In this document: piece after piece, positions 1 through 10,297 of the stretch
Position numbering within the stretch: the stretch's first letter is position 1
Layout: every line of letters begins with the position of its first letter
Source of the DNA: Amoebophrya sp. AT5.2
Taxonomy: Eukaryota; Sar; Dinophyceae; Syndiniales; Amoebophryaceae
Length of the DNA stretch: 19,952 nucleotides
Reading direction: 5' to 3'
NCBI GenBank assembly: GCA_005223375.1
Contig: RXOD01004610.1
Location: 1 to 19,952 of the forward strand
Position numbers and translations under genes: made by a program
Notes under the pieces: generated by a model
What the model was told of the DNA's origin: nothing
The model's database searches: none
The model's input: the letters and a program-made list of their open reading frames with translations, nothing else

Positions 1-787
1 ACTATTAATAATCACTGTATATAACGGTCTTCTGGTCCGTAGGAGTAGCGAGCGCCGTCTTGTTCTCGTGCTTGTAGTAGCTACTTACTTTCTTACTTTC
101 TTCTCCATCTTTATTCGCAAGCCGCGTTATTATCTTCGATACAGGAGCCGCAGCGCCGGCACGCGCGCCGCAGGCATTAATGTTTTTTCCCAAAATAACA
201 ATAAGAAAAAGAAGTTTGCAACAAGTTAGTCTACTGACTTGCGAGACGGCGGAAAGAGCATCTCGTTGCCGTCCGTCATCATTACCAGCGAAGATCACCC
301 ACACCCTTGCAGTTCAAAAGCAAAAGAAGAAAGTAGCGACTACACGAAGTCCGTTACTGTTTCGATTTCCCCTCCCAATTGATCCAGGAGTAGGACTAGG
401 AACCACAGCATTTTTACACTAAGACAAGATTACGGGAGCATGCCGGTACAGGAACAGGTAGCAAGGAAAGGTTCTTAAATTCATTGTTTACATTTCAACC
501 TGGCGTCGGTCGCAGCGATCGCAATCCCGCGTACTTCATGCGCGTTTTTTTAAATACATACAGATATTACCTTCACCCTGCGAGTGCGAGACGCATATGA
601 AGCAAGACGCGTCCGGCGGCACGGCAGCACGCGGACGGGGACGGGCTGCAGCTCGCCAGTTAATAAGTAGATTGAATCAGCAGCAGCTGGGCCAGCAGCT
701 GCCGTTCTCCCGGCAAACGTTTCGGCTCGTTGGGTTGCTGCTCATCCGCCGCTTCATCTCCGGTCCCCCGCCCGGTCCTCGGCATAC
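1..787. other. Downstream flank of the PPR gene, no gene seen
   Basis: The open frames here are short and of mixed composition. The GC-rich part from about 590 to 787 contains CAGCAG/CTGCTG-type words and may be the 3' untranslated region of the PPR transcript. No RNA gene or mobile element was recognised. Confidence 0.5.
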
Positions 788-1696
788 TTAGCTATAATGC
801 GCACCACGGGGCGGCGCGCGAGCTTGGGCTTCGCCGCCCCGGCGGGGTCCCCCCTCGCCTCCTCCTCCACGGTAGCCGCCGCAGTTGTGCTCCTCGTACC
901 TTCTTCTCCCGGCGGTTGCTCCCCCTCCTCCGCGTCCGGATCGAGGACTTGCTGTTGTTTCTGTGCTGGTTTGCTCGCTCTTGCTCTTGTAGTTCTTGTA
1001 GTGGTCGCTGTACTGCTGGTTGTATTTGTTTTTGTATCCAGCGTGGTGGTCGCGGCCATGGTCGCGCACAGTTCGCCCTTGTCCACCACCGTTGTAGTCG
1101 AGCGAGGAGGTGGCCGCGGTCGAGGAAAGCGTTGAACTTGATGAAGTTGTGTTCTTGCTCTTGCTGTAGTTGTACCGATCTTCGCGATCGCGGATCTCCC
1201 CCCGGTCATCACGATCAGGTCGAGGATCACTGCGACGAGCAGAAGATGACGTCGAAGAAGAACACGTAGTAGAAGTGGTCGCGTTGTACGAGGACCTGCT
1301 GTTGTATCTGCTGGGATCCCCGTGGGCCCTGTCCTGCTGGTGCTGCTCCTCTGGACGAGAATTTAAGTGCCGAGGGTTTCCGTTCCGATTCACAGGATTC
1401 AGCGTCTTCGGTAGTTTTCCTGTATCGCCCCGAGTTCTGCTCGTTGACCGCCATCGCTCGGCTCTCCCGAGTTTATAATCGCGTCTGCCTTCACATTCCT
1501 TCAGCGCCTTCTTCACGCGGTCTGCATCCAGTTTAAAAGACTCCCGCTGGTGGTACTTCTGGTTGTGGGACCCGCGACCGCCCCGCCCATGCCCCGCAGA
1601 CTCGACGCCGAAACGTTCGCGAATATCTTCGATCAGTTCTCGGCAGCGGGAAAACTGCCGCGACTTCAGAAGACAGGCGATGATCTGGTGACATAC
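788..1696 (-). CDS. Last exon of the PPR gene: end of repeat array plus Arg/Ser/Gly-rich RGG tail
   Basis: The intron joins AAG|GTACTG (donor at 2019) to TTCAAG|GTATGT (exon starting at 1696). The spliced protein reads EKLEKAK then VCHQIIACLLKSRQFSRC, a continuous PPR-type helical pair. After about 35 residues the exon becomes polar and disordered: SR/RD dipeptides in the middle (SRTRGD, RSDPRPDRDDRGE), Tyr/Lys/Asn-rich runs, and at the end SGRGGGG, GGYRGGGGEGG and RGG blocks before the TAA at 790-788. RGG/RG-rich tails commonly bind RNA or drive RNA-protein assembly, so this end could add non-specific RNA affinity to the sequence-specific PPR array. The region is open in several frames because of its simple composition. 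This frame is chosen because it continues the upstream PPR exon without a stop. Confidence 0.72.
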   Translation of the reverse strand, partial: VCHQIIACLLKSRQFSRCRELIEDIRERFGVESAGHGRGGRGSHNQKYHQRESFKLDADRVKKALKECEGRRDYKLGRAERWRSTSRTRGDTGKLPKTLNPVNRNGNPRHLNSRPEEQHQQDRAHGDPSRYNSRSSYNATTSTTCSSSTSSSARRSDPRPDRDDRGEIRDREDRYNYSKSKNTTSSSSTLSSTAATSSLDYNGGGQGRTVRDHGRDHHAGYKNKYNQQYSDHYKNYKSKSEQTSTETTASPRSGRGGGGATAGRRRYEEHNCGGYRGGGGEGGPRRGGEAQARAPPRGAHYS

Positions 1697-4600
1697 CTTG
1701 AAGATGTGTCACATTGTGAAGATGGAGCATCGTTCATCTTGTCGACCACGTGCAGCTCCTGCTCATCCAATATCGTCGCACGGGCACGCTATCCTATGTA
1801 CGTTGTAGAAGTTTCTAATACTGGTGCGCCTGTCGCTGCCGCTGCGCACGTGCCGGCGGGTCATGTAAACGTGCGCCGAGGATGTACATACAACGTGAAC
1901 GAGATTCCAAAGAGTGTGTGTCTACTAGCGTCGCAATATCATTATCGTCGTGGTGCATCACTGTATAGCTTCCGGCTCCAACTCCATCAAGGAATTGGAA
2001 TTTTTGTGATTGTCAGTACCTTGGCCTTTTCTAGTTTCTCGTCATGCAGGGCGTGCGGCAGCATTACTCCGGCCCTGAGCACGGTTTCGTCCGCGCCGAC
2101 GCGGGTCGGCTGGAGGCCCAGCCCGACCCGGAGCACCTCGTTCGCCTCGCGGGGGTACCCGTAGTTCATGCACCCCTGCAAAATCACGGAGTACACCCAC
2201 CCGTCGGGCGCCGTGCGGTCGTCTGCCATGCGGTCAAGCACGGCCATGGCCCGCAGCACCTGCCGCCGCTGCAGCGCCGCCTGGATCAGGTTGGTGCACA
2301 CCTGGACGTTCAGCTTGAACCCGTACTGGTAGCTCAGCTGCTTGGCGACGGAGAAGGCCGCGTCCACGGTGTCGTGCTTGGCCAGCATCTTCACCAGCAG
2401 GGAAACGGTGAAGTTGGACGGGCGAACGCGGTCGGCATCCATCTGGTCGAGCAGAGCCAGAGCGTCGTCGACCCGACCCTTCTGGGCGCAACCATCGATC
2501 AAGGAGTTGTACCTGTATTAGTATGCTGATGCTCTCGTTCACGTTCTCCGATCGTGCAGCTACGGGAAGTGCGCTCCGCCTCATGAGTCAGGGCCACATT
2601 CGTTGAGCCCCGATAGACCACGAGGAAACTACAACTGACAGTAGCAGTAAAGTAAGTACATGATCTCGTCCGGCTGCAGTCCCGCTTCTTGTTTCATTCG
2701 CTCCAGGATCTTGAAGCCGATATCGACTTCGCCGGCGAAGCAGTAGCCCTTGAGCATGGTCGAGTATGTGATCACGTTCGGCTTCACTTTCTTCCGCTTC
2801 ATGTGGTCCAGGATGGCGTGCAGCTCCTCGGCCTGGTTGCAGCGTGCGCACGCGTCGATAAGCGTGTTGAACGTGACGATGGAAAACTCGATGTTGCGGC
2901 TCACCATGGCCGTGTACACTTCCCACACCCGGTCCATGTTCCGCGCCCGGCAGAATCCCTTCAGCACGGTGCAGAAGATAACGGCGTTCATCTTGCAGGA
3001 GGGGGCTCCTGCTCCCGCCAACGTCGCCCCCTGCGTATTTTGTTCCGCCGATGATGATGTGGACGAGGAGGAAGAGGAAGCAGAAGTGGCGTGGCCTTGC
3101 TGTTCTCGCCCCCGGGTGCGGCCGCCACCCTCGCCAGCGGTCGCGGCGTCAAGAGCCGCTGCATGCTGGTCGAGGTCCTTCCGCTGCATCTCTCGTCCGC
3201 TCTTGTCCTTTGCCTCAGCTGCGGCCGACGCTGACGGGGTGGCCTCGTCGTCGGTAGGCAGGCAGCTCTGGAAGGTGCCGCTTCGGCCTCCGCGCACAGC
3301 ATCGTGCGCCGGACCAGCCCGATTCTCGGGGCCGGAAGCTTCCGCTTCGGCCGCTTCGGTTTTCTTCTCTTCTGCTGCAGCTTCTTCGGCCTGCAAAAAA
3401 CTAAGAACGAGGGTCCAGGCCTGCTCTGCTTCCTCGTTGTTCACGAGAGCTTCGATCATGCAGCCCACGGTAATGACAGAGGGCGCGATGCGCTCCCGCT
3501 TCATCTGCTCCCAGGTCTTCCACACCCGGCGGCTATCGCCGCTCATCCCGTACGCCTTTATCAGAGAACCGTACGTCTGCCCGCCGATCACCTGAGCGAC
3601 CGATAAGGCGGAGTTGCACTTGATCTTGAAGCAGTTACAGTTTCCGGTTGTCATATACTGTAGTACGTAAATGTAAAACCGTCAATTACATCAAAGTCAA
3701 ACATCGGAACGAACAACATTTCAAGAAGCCCCAGCGTGACGACTCGTGAGGCCGAGAGGCAGAAGACGAGAGCTGGCACTGGCAGCGCGAGTTCGTCCTC
3801 TCGGACTTGTACTTCTTCGTCCTTCTTGAGATGTCAGTTGCGACGGTTCCAAAATGCAGTGCTGAAGATGAAGTTAGATAGAGGTACCCCGATTCCGGGC
3901 AGCAACTTTTCCACCTTTTCCAGGCGCTCCATGAGTGTTTTCTTGTTGCCGATGCGGACACAGGCCTCCAATTGAGATGAGATCACAATCTCGTCCGTTT
4001 CGTCCGCAGGGAGTGTATCGACCATCACAAACACACGGTAGATGTTGCGAGGGTCCGAGTAATGCATTAGGACCTTCAGCAAAATGCTGCACGTTATTCC
4101 GTTTGGCTCGACCTGGAGAAAAAAAGGGAAACTCAATTTTCTGTAGTGAACCCGAACAACTTCCCATCGTCCGCGGCATTCGTGAACGAATGGGAATGCA
4201 GCAGAATCAATTACTGCTCATCTTCATGATCGATATATTTTATTGCGCAAGTAGATGTACTTAAACGTACCTTGGACTTCTCCATGAGTTCTAGCACTGG
4301 CCAGACGTATTTGCGGGAGGCTGCGTGATGTGCCACGATGTTCATCAATTCGTTGCAGAGTCCTCGTGGAGGCGGCATTTTTCGTTTCACCTCCAACTGG
4401 CGAAACAGTCCGAAACAGGCTTCCAGTGACGTCCGCAGCACTTTCTCGTCCTTCCGGCGTCGCTCGTCGTAGGTGGACGACGTGGAGGAAGAAGTAGGTC
4501 CTCCTCCGCTAGAAGAGGAGCTAGAGTGATCTGGCAGACCGTTGCCCCCACCGTTCGCGCTGGGGCGGCTCATTTGGCTGCAGTGCCTGTCTCCGTGATG

Positions 4601-7600
4601 TGCAGGAAGGGACGAGGTCGACGTCGAGAGAGGAGGTGGACCACCCGCCGGGAACTGGTCTACTGCTGCAACAGCCGCACTACAGCCGGTCATGACGGGG
4701 GCATCCCCGTACTCGCGCTCCGCGGTGGCTCGCTTTTGCAGGAAGCCGGTGGACTCCGAGGGCAACTCCCCACCTTGCTGCGTGAAGCCAACCAGCTTGT
4801 TGTTCTGCGGCCCGCCCAAGATGTGCTGCAGCACTTGATAGTGGGTACGAATCAAGAGCGAGTACGAGACGGCGTCCACCACGTAGCCGTCGTTTTCATC
4901 TTTGAATTTATCGACGGGCGGAGCATCGCGCTCCGCCCGCCGTGGAGCACCCTGCAGTACGCGTTTCTCTGCGGAGGTGTCCTCCGCTAGCATTCTTCTC
5001 CTCTCCTCTTCTGGCGCGAGCAAACCGTCCGACGCCGAATGATCTGCTCCTGCTTGTTGGCGCCCCGCTGCAGCAGGAGTGGCTTTTTCTCCGAGCTCCG
5101 GGACGTCCTCAGGGCCGCTCACGTCGGTGATATCGCCTTCGCCGTTCATCTTCTTGTTCGACGAAGTGTCGTCCTCTAGTACTTCGTCGTGGTCCCCGTC
5201 CCGGAACTCCTCGGCGGAGGTCTGCTCCGTCGTGTGGCGTTCTACCTTGAAGTCTTCCCACTCCTCCAGCAACTTCTTGCCTGCCTCCAGCCCGTCCACT
5301 TCTAGCGTGGCTACCTTCGAGAGCCGGAGTCCGTCCTTGTCCGACTCTGAACTTCATCCACACACGCCCCGACACGTGCAATTATACCAGTGCTCCAAAA
5401 GACCAACTACACCGCAAACCCAAACGACCGTGGCTCCAGTAATACTAAGGCCGCTCCCAGTCCTGCTACTTCTCCCACTGTTTATACTGACTTCGACGGA
5501 CGACCCGGACCCCCGGGAGAAAACACGACCTAGAGGAAGACGTAGAGAGCAGCACCACGCCACCCCTGCTACTACAACTAAGTAGGTGCCACTGCCACCT
5601 CCGGCCCTACTCTTACTTCTTTACTGCTAAAGAAGGGGCCATTAACTACAGGCGCATCATGCTGCTTCGCGCCTCGTGCTTCTGCCATTGCTTGGTCGTG
5701 TATTTTCAGTGACAAGAACGCTTTCTCCGGACACGACGCACGACCCGGGCCATAGTTGCAAGCATCTTGTTGAACATCGAGGCTGTTACGTACTCCCGAC
5801 ATTCCTCTGTGTGCGCCCAGGTACGGAACAGGCTTCGCGCGCCCTCGGAGTCGCGCTGGGCGCACCTGGCCCGCAAAAGCGAGTTCAGCGTTGCGGGAAG
5901 GCTGCCCTCCTGCCCGATGCGGAGAGCGGCGACCCGGGCGGCAGCCGTCCGCCCACACGAAACGAGTAACGAGCCCATCACGCTCTCGATGTGCTTGTCG
6001 AACAAGATGGGTGGCTGCCTGGGGCGAGACTTGGTTACGTTCTCGTAGGTGTCACAAGCCAGTTCCAACCGCTGGCTAGAAGCAAACACGAACAACAGCT
6101 GGCTCAGGAAGGAACGCGGCATCTGGTGGCGATGGTCGCGCGAGAAAACAATCGATTGCGATTGTCGAAGTCGATTGCTTAGTACGTATTATAACCAAGT
6201 CGGTGCTTAGCGCCATAGAGAGGACCGTAGCGAGCGTGCACGTGGATGACGACGAGAACAACGGCCAACGGGGACAAATGATAATTAGTACAAAGACAAA
6301 CTTTTTAAAAAAACACGTGTCACGACGTACCAAGAAGGCGGCTTGCCGGAGAACTTCGCCTAGTTGGTCGTGTTCGGCTTCCCCACCCTGCTGCGCGAAC
6401 TCGATCATACCGGTGCAGAAATTCTCCGACCACACCCCGATGGCCGGCTCTCGCTTCTGGTTCTGGCTCTGACTGCTCTCCCGATCGGCGGCATGGTCCG
6501 TCCGCGGTTCCTCGTCGAGTTCCTGTTCCGCAGCGGCCACCTCTGCCAGGATCAGATCCACGGGCAGCCCGCCGATGAGGTGGAAAAAGTTTTCGTACAC
6601 CTGGCTCGGGAGCGCACACACCTGCGCCGGGTGCGTCAGGAATTTCAGGAGCGGAGCAGCGAGTCGGTCCACGCTGCAGGTGGAGTCCCTCAGCTCGTCC
6701 TTTTCTTCCTGCACCTGCTCTCCACGAGGGACGCTGGATGTGGTCGTGCTCGTCCCTGCCGACGTGTTTGTCAGGTCGTGGACCACATCGTGGACCCCTC
6801 GGGCTCTGTCCGCCGAGCCCGAACCCGAAGTAGCCCCCGCCGGAGCTGCCCCCGTCGACGAAGCAGAAGGATTATTGGCAGCATACGTCTTCGCAACCTG
6901 CTTTATCAGCTGGAGGATGCGCTCCCAACCCAGCAAGCACTCCTCGACCTGCTTTTCTTTCTTGACCCATTTCGTTGTGTTCCGGTACGAGACGCACATC
7001 TCGGGCTGCGCCGCGCGCATGGCGTGCGTGATTTCGATTTCGTGACTGATGCCTCCAGGTGGAGCACGTTGGTCTTGCTTACAACTGCTGCCCTTGATCA
7101 AGTTGGGGTTTGAACCACTATCGGATCTTCCACTTGCCGTTCCTACAACTTTGCTCTCGCTCTCAGCACCGAACGCCCGCGTCGAGGAGGTGTCTTCATT
7201 TTCCGCACTTTTCTCTGGGAGTGGCGCTGCCACCACACTAGGGGAAGTCGGAACTTCTGCGGCCCCCGCCCCTTCGTTACCCCTTCCGCTTTGCTCTCCG
7301 ACGATCGGAGCCGCAGGGAGATCTCCTGCACCTTCCCCGGCATCCGACTCAAGTGCAGGTGAGTCTGGTGTGTCCTCGAGGTCCGCCCAGCGCGGTCGCC
7401 CGCCCGCCCGGTCGGAAGCATTGCGCGTGGGCTTAGCCGGCGTGGCGTGTTGGGAGCAGGACGTGCCCGCGGCAGTGGTGGCCGCGCTGTCCGTGGACAC
7501 ATTCACATCCGTATGTTGTTGTTCGACGTCTTGGTCCTCTCCTTGCTGCTGCTGTTGCCCTTTTCCTCGTGCCTGTCCTCCTTGTCCTTGTTCTCGTCCC

Positions 7601-9384
7601 CCTTGATGTGGCCGCTGGCCTACTTGTTCAACTACAGCTGCATCCGCCTCCCCGGTGTCAGCAGCAGCGCGCTCGCGGAGGTCCCGCACCTTGGAGTCGA
7701 CGTCCACCCACACCTTCTGGTCCACCCACACCGTCCGCGTGAAGAACAGATGCGGCAGGAGCTTCTCCAGCGAGTTGGTCCGCAGCGCGAGGTCAATCAC
7801 CTCGTCCAGGATCACGTCGCACGAATTGCCCGTCGCATGCAGCTCCTGCCACTTCCCCTTCACCGCGCGGAAGCACCGCAGCACATCCGAAAACTTCCCG
7901 TCTGTCGAGAAACCCGGGCCCGACTGCTAAAAAAAAATACTTGAACATGAACCGTGTAGTTGAGACGAAGCAGATGAAGTGCCTCCAGCAGCTAGTTGCA
8001 GCGGGGGCAGGGGCATCGATCAAGCAGCCGCAGCGGTCTTCGCACCACTGCCAACGCCTGCATTCCAGAATGTGAATGGGGACCACCTGATTTCTGCTCT
8101 GCAGACGCTGGTGCTGTTGGTGGTCACGCGTCCTGAGATCGAATCCTCCTTTAGCCTTCCTAAGGATCATATTATGGTGCCAAAGTCAAGAATCCCTATG
8201 CCTGCTCGAGCTCGTGCTCATCTCTCAGTTGTAAGAAGCAGCCCAGCTACGTTCGGAACCGACCCCGAGCCTTATGGGCGCGAGGCGGACAGCGACAGGC
8301 TCTTTGTTATTGCTATCTCACCAGCAGCGTCGACCTACCGCTATGGCGAGCTCCCGTGCCGAGAGCTTCCCGTAACGCGGCCGTCCTTTCAGGTGGTCGT
8401 GCCGGTGCGTATTATACAACCAATGCAATCAGAATCAATGACAATGAGTACCAGTTGTACGAGTTAGGGCTAGCCTTACCGGGCCGCCGGTGGTCCCGAA
8501 GATGAATAGTGAGTTACTAGTAGCTACATTTAAATTTATTTTCTTAGCAGTTGGTCTCGGACCATACCGTCCAGCAGTGCGGCCTTGAGCAGGAGGAGCA
8601 GAGATTTTGCCGACCACCGCCGGACCTTCTCCGCCTCGCCGTCCACGACCGTCTGGCGCATGGAGCTGAAGTCCCGCGTGGAAAACTGTGCGCGCAGAAG
8701 CGCTTCGTAGAACTGAGGAAGATCGAGCAGCGGATGCGGATTAATACCTGTGGTAGGAGCCTTGGCAACATTCACGAGGACCCCCGTCGTCGAGCTGGAG
8801 GTTTTGCTGTTGGTGGGTGCTGCAGCTGTTGATGTCGTGGCCGCCGCTCCTTCGCCCGCGCCACCGCATCGCCCCGCCGTGCCGGGACTTATCAAAGCGG
8901 ACGCAGCCGCCCCAGCCCCAGCCTCCGCCCCTGAAGGTACGCAGTATGCCGTTACCGCTTTTTTCACGAGGCGGAGGCCAGCCGCGTCTCCTAGAACCGC
9001 GAGATCGCTTATCGCCAGTTGGATGTGCTTACTTGTGAGATGTTGACCGTCGTCAACGGACGCGGCCGCGGGGTGGAAATGTTTTCTCAGAAAGGCACCG
9101 AATTCCTGTTCGGCGTGGGCATCCGAATACTTCAGCCTGCGGTACGCGGTCACGATAGGCGCAAGGCGCACCGGAGGAAATTCTTTACGCTGGGAAAGAT
9201 GCTGCCATGCGGTGTGCACGCCCAACCAATCCTGGGTCTCCGCGCACGCATTGTAGGTCTCCACCGCCGAGTGGGGAGTCGATACCGGGTACTGGACAGC
9301 CTGCCGCTTCGCATGGGCACGCTGCAAAAAGTACAGCAGCAACGCGACCAGCGCCAGAAACACGAGCTCGGCAACGTCAATCAT
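788..9384 (-). CDS. Giant PPR protein with N-terminal membrane anchor and C-terminal RGG tail (about 8 exons)
   Basis: Proposed exons, in transcription order: 9384-8551, 7923-6331, 6071-5745, 5344-4271, 4112-about 3835, about 3631-2660, 2512-2020, 1696-788 (TAA). This path stays in frame and gives about 2,159 residues. Residues 5-20 are hydrophobic (VAELVFLALVALLLYF), suggesting a signal anchor or targeting segment. Residues about 30-275 are alpha-helical and PPR/TPR-like. Most of exon 2 and much of exon 4 are low-complexity (Gln, Gly, Ser, Ala, acidic). Clear P-type PPR repeats run from about residue 1277 to 1890, for example VTFNTLIDACARCNQAEELH and YNSLIDGCAQKGRVDDALAL, interrupted by a low-complexity insertion of about 130 residues (near 3300-3000). 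The last exon finishes the repeat array and then becomes Arg/Ser/Tyr/Gly-rich. PPR proteins bind single-stranded RNA, usually in mitochondria or plastids, and act in processing, stability or translation. Exon 3/4 and exon 5/6 junctions are the least certain. Almost all P-type PPR proteins are far shorter. Confidence 0.88.
1697..2019 (-). other. Intron 7 of the PPR gene (GT-AG)
   Basis: The donor is GCCAAG|GTACTG and the acceptor is CATCTTCAAG|GTATGT, phase 0. The hexamer AAGGTA occurs at both boundaries. In-frame stops on both sides (TGA near 2000 and TGA near 1710) require an intron here if the two open frames belong to one protein. Confidence 0.75.
2513..2659 (-). other. Intron 6 of the PPR gene (GT-AG)
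   Basis: The donor is GAGATCAT|GTACTT and the acceptor is CATACTAATACAG|GTACAAC, phase 2. The join reads LQPDEIM|YNSLIDGCAQ and restores a complete PPR repeat. GTAC is repeated at both ends. The sequence TACTAAT, like a branch-point motif, sits only four bases before the acceptor AG. Confidence 0.88.
3632..3834 (-). other. Intron 5 of the PPR gene; conventional and direct-repeat solutions compete
   Basis: The upstream exon reads LSNFIFSTAFWNRRN then stops; the downstream exon reads CFKIKCNSALSVAQ and then QTYGSLIKAYG. AACTG is present at both edges (3835-3839 and 3632-3636), and splicing across it keeps the frame and spaces the flanking repeats by 69 residues, close to two 35-residue units. 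A GT-AG solution also keeps frame: donor GGG|GTACCT at 3887, acceptor GTACTACAG at 3658. It uses the GTAC start seen in four other introns of this gene, but deletes the PPR-like LSNFIFSTAF and gives a spacing of about 60. Other in-frame AG sites lie at about 3590-3625. Confidence 0.5.
4113..4270 (-). other. Intron 4 of the PPR gene (GT-AG)
   Basis: The donor is TCCAAG|GTACGT and the acceptor is TTTTTTTCTCCAG|GTCGAG, with a long pyrimidine tract. Phase 0 splicing gives LMEKSK|VEPNGITCSILL, which restores a textbook PPR junction between helix B and the next helix A. This is the best supported junction in the window. Confidence 0.9.
5345..5744 (-). other. Probable intron 3 of the PPR gene, boundaries uncertain
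   Basis: The upstream exon runs into a stop after KMLATMARVVRRVRRKRSCH. The downstream exon opens after an in-frame TGA at about 5354 and reads SDKDGLRLSKVATLEVDG. A phase 0 solution uses donor CGG|GTCGTG and acceptor TTCAGAG. A phase 1 solution uses AAGC|GTTCTT and GTTCAG. Either keeps the protein open, and the sequence alone cannot separate them. Confidence 0.5.
6072..6330 (-). other. Intron 2 of the PPR gene (GT-AG)
   Basis: The donor is TTCTTG|GTACGT and the acceptor is TAGCCAG|CGGTTG, both phase 0. The join reads RQAAFL|RLELACDTYENV, a plausible helix. An AG four bases upstream of the chosen acceptor (CTTCTAG) would break the frame. Confidence 0.78.
7924..8550 (-). other. Intron 1 of the PPR gene, with terminal inverted repeats and no GT-AG ends
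   Basis: On the minus strand the interval begins CTGCTAAGAAAA and ends TTTTTTTTAGCAG, so its ends are inverted copies: 7 of 7 bases match perfectly and 11 of 12 overall. Removing exactly this interval joins GAC CAA to TCG GGC in phase 0, giving VRDQ|SGPGFSTDGKF with no stop. A conventional alternative exists: donor ATG|GTCCGA at 8562 with acceptor TTAGCAG at 7924, also phase 0, losing four residues. The inverted ends resemble the transposon-like introns (introner elements) described in some protists, including the parasitic dinoflagellate Amoebophrya. No target-site duplication is evident. The interior holds no convincing gene; open frames there are short. Confidence 0.6.
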
Positions 9385-10297
9385 TTTTAACTACTTGTCA
9401 AGAGAGCTCCTGCTGGTTCATCGATGTAGAAGTGCTGTAGCTCCTGGTCTTGCTGGTACAAGTGAGAGTGAGTCAGAGTCGCCGCTGCAGCTCTTAAAAT
9501 TACTTAGAAGTACTTTCTGTTTCTTCTGTACATGATCTGAGAGGTACTTTTACACGCTTTGCTGCCAGGAGTTTCGTCTTCGTGAGTGTAAAGAGCACAG
9601 CTGCAGCATGCTACCTACTTTGACCAGTCGAAATTCACCAGATGAACCAGAAGCAAGATACAAACACAGAACTAGAACAGAGGTAAAGAGCACTCATGCG
9701 AATGCATCTAGTTTGTATCAATCTACTTATGTATAGTACTCAGCTCCACCAGCTTGGCTGTGGGTGCTTCGTGAGATGTGGGTAAACGAACCGAGTAAGA
9801 GAAGCTCGAACACGAGAGAAAGACCAAGACGCGAGGGAATAGAAGTCAATCGATAAAAAGGCGTAGTTGACAATGAATGTGCGGGCGTGGTTGTTGCAGG
9901 CTGACCTCGCACTTGAGATAGTATTGCTATACATGAAAGTATGTCGTTGGCATCAGATGCATGAAGCGCGGTCCAGACAAGCGCCAGAGATTTTTCATTT
10001 CATTCATCAGGGTTCAAAGCTGTTAAACGTAAACCCAACTTTACACGTAGTTGTAGTTCATTGATAGACGTTGACGTGCCGGGTCCGAGTGTAGCACCGA
10101 CATACCAATGCTGGTTGACTCGGGTTGCTACTTACTCTAACGCATCACTCCGCCACGCTCGAGCCCGCAACGCGGCGACGGCGAGCTCAAACATTTACAA
10201 GTCACGCTCCTGTCCCTGCGCGTAGTGTACTGAGTAACGGTAAATCGACGTAAGCGGTTCCGTCGCTGGTCTCCTCGTTGTCGTCGATGACAGTACT
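9385..10297. other. Spacer between sirtuin stop and PPR start
   Basis: About 0.9 kb with stops in all frames and only short open frames (at most about 65 codons), none with protein-like composition. It should hold the 3' end of the sirtuin transcript and the upstream region of the PPR gene. No TATA-type promoter, tRNA or repeat array was recognised. Confidence 0.6.

Noticed and set aside
730..1269. Plus-strand and alternative minus-strand open frames over the PPR C-terminal exon
   Set aside because: The low-complexity GC-rich sequence keeps several frames open. Only the 1696-788 frame continues the upstream PPR exon.
2750..3595. Plus-strand open frame of 281 codons
   Set aside because: It is antisense to PPR-coding exon 6. 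The minus strand carries clear PPR repeats, and the plus frame is a composition shadow rich in Ala/Ser/Arg.
6364..7606. Plus-strand open frames of 156 to 249 codons
   Set aside because: They are antisense to PPR exon 2 and its low-complexity insertions; their composition has no recognisable domain.
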